Below, one piece after another: positions 4,701-5,695 of a DNA stretch of 5,695 nt (positions within the stretch are counted from its first letter, which is position 1; every line of letters begins with the position of its first letter). Under the pieces are notes generated by a model. The model searched no databases and had not been told where the DNA came from. It saw only the letters and a list, made by a program, of their open reading frames with translations. Source of the DNA: Wenzhouxiangella sp. (GTDB lineage Bacteria > Pseudomonadota > Gammaproteobacteria > Xanthomonadales > Wenzhouxiangellaceae); the NCBI GenBank assembly GCA_007116585.1, contig SKIE01000167.1:1-5695 (forward strand). The letters are read 5' to 3'. Both the position numbers and the translations under genes were made by a program.

Positions 4701-5695
4701 GTGAAGCTCAGCGGTGGCCTCGGCCCGGTGCCGGCGGCAGCACTGTCGCTGCTTGTGGTGGCCGGCTTGCTTGCGGTCACGGTGTGGCTGGCGGCCGAAC
4801 TGCGCGCGGCCGAGCAGGACGCCGAACAACTGCGGTTGCAGCAACTGGTCGACTACATGCAGGCCGATCTGGTCGGCGATATCGAGAAAAAGATTCGCGA
4901 TCGCCAGCGGGCTGCGGTGAGCCTGTCGCGCAGCGGGCTTGAGCCCAGCGACGCCGGCCGCCGCATGGTTGCTCTGACCATGGAGCAGACCTCGTTTTAT
5001 CGGGCCGTGGCCATCGTCGACAACGGTTTGCGCATCCGCTGGCTGAAAAATCCGCATGGCATTGACCTTGCCCCTGGCGAGCGCTTTCCGGTCGAGACCG
5101 GTTTCGCCGAGCGCATGGATGCCTTGATCGATCAGGCCGGGCTGGCCATTGACCGGCCGCTGCCGCTGCCCGATGGTGACGTCGCGGTCAGCTGGTTCAT
5201 GCCGCTGTCGCTTGAGGGCGAAACGGTGGGTTACCTGGTCACCATGTTTGCCGTTGGCGAGGCGCTGGCGGCATTCCTGCCCGAGCAGTTCCGGCGCGAG
5301 CTCGACATGGTCGTTCGGGCCGGCGACCGGGTGCTCAAACCCATTGGTATGGCGCTGCCGCCGGATCTGGCGCAATGGCCGGCGCATTTCATGCTGGATA
5401 TTGACGGTGACGGTTCGGGGTTTGATGTCCACGCGCGTTTTTCCGACCAGGCGACGGCGGTCGATGGCTTGCCGCTGCCGGTTTTTGCGGCGGCGGCCGG
5501 ATCGGTGTCTTCCGCGCTGCTGGGGCTGGCGTTGTTTCTGGTGTTGCGCAACGCCGACTACACCGGCCGACTGGAGCAGGTCAACCAGCGCCTGAGCCGG
5601 GAGGCCGAATCGCGCCGGCAGGCCGAGGCAGAGTTGGCCTACCTGCTGCAACACGATCGCCTGACCGGACTGCCCAACCGCAGCGGCAGCATCGC
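4701..5695 (+). CDS. membrane sensor GGDEF protein (probable diguanylate cyclase, C-terminally cut by window end)
   Basis: The visible 331 residues have an inner-membrane sensor layout. A first membrane helix (about 10-31) is followed by a periplasmic domain (about 32-260), a second helix (about 261-283), and a charged, probably coiled-coil linker (about 288-316). Then comes HDRLTGLPNR (318-327), the hallmark opening of a GGDEF domain, which makes cyclic di-GMP from two GTP. The active-site GGDEF motif and any EAL domain lie beyond the window, so activity is unconfirmed. The periplasmic part has an IRWLKNP segment (112-118) and a strand-rich pattern reminiscent of CHASE-like sensors; its ligand is unknown. 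The start is GTG at 4701, with AGGA 7 bases upstream and a hydrophobic helix soon after. A TTG at 4650 in the same frame would add 17 polar residues and is less likely. It diverges from the membrane-protein gene. Confidence 0.85.
   Translation, partial: MKLSGGLGPVPAAALSLLVVAGLLAVTVWLAAELRAAEQDAEQLRLQQLVDYMQADLVGDIEKKIRDRQRAAVSLSRSGLEPSDAGRRMVALTMEQTSFYRAVAIVDNGLRIRWLKNPHGIDLAPGERFPVETGFAERMDALIDQAGLAIDRPLPLPDGDVAVSWFMPLSLEGETVGYLVTMFAVGEALAAFLPEQFRRELDMVVRAGDRVLKPIGMALPPDLAQWPAHFMLDIDGDGSGFDVHARFSDQATAVDGLPLPVFAAAAGSVSSALLGLALFLVLRNADYTGRLEQVNQRLSREAESRRQAEAELAYLLQHDRLTGLPNRSGSI

Noticed and set aside
4587..5654. Minus-strand 355-codon open frame opposite the GGDEF protein
   Set aside because: The translation is rich in Gln, Arg and His, with no domain, while the plus strand gives a coherent membrane sensor ending in a GGDEF signature.

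Overview
The window comes from a GC-rich bacterial chromosome, most likely a gammaproteobacterium. The evidence is a ZapE-type divisome ATPase, a cytochrome c5-like membrane-anchored cytochrome, and a likely FadE-type acyl-CoA dehydrogenase N-terminus beside a TetR regulator. The species cannot be fixed from this sequence. Genes are dense, no gap exceeds about 150 bases, and I see no RNA gene, CRISPR array, insertion sequence or phage gene.

Left module (1-1724): a two-gene minus-strand unit starts near 1022. An alpha/beta hydrolase is followed, through a 4-base ATGA overlap, by the first 47 codons of a membrane protein that looks like the N-terminus of a FadE-type acyl-CoA dehydrogenase and runs off the left edge. 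Divergent from it, on the plus strand, is a TetR-family regulator. The short gap between them holds a TTGACA-type promoter candidate and an inverted repeat (CCATAC-N6-GTATGG) that fits a TetR operator. The simplest reading is a locally regulated acyl-CoA or ester catabolism locus.

Middle module (1736-4557): four minus-strand genes read, in transcription order, an unrecognised four-helix membrane protein, a membrane-anchored cytochrome c5-like protein, a COG2945-type alpha/beta hydrolase, and zapE. The last two are only 6 bases apart and surely co-transcribed. The 79-base gap before the hydrolase carries a perfect 14-bp palindrome next to a TATCAT box, so this pair may have its own promoter. 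zapE converges on tetR, and an imperfect hairpin covers both stop codons.

Right module (4558-5695): on the plus strand a membrane sensor protein begins, with two membrane helices around a periplasmic domain, then a short coiled linker and the first residues of a GGDEF domain before the window ends. Its leader contains a possible 18-codon upstream ORF with a good ribosome site and an internal hairpin, ending just before the GTG start.

Overall this is mostly ordinary core-genome content. I found no convincing previously undescribed multi-gene system. The most testable leads are the leader ORF and hairpin before the GGDEF gene, the two palindromic operator candidates, and the unrecognised membrane protein upstream of the cytochrome.
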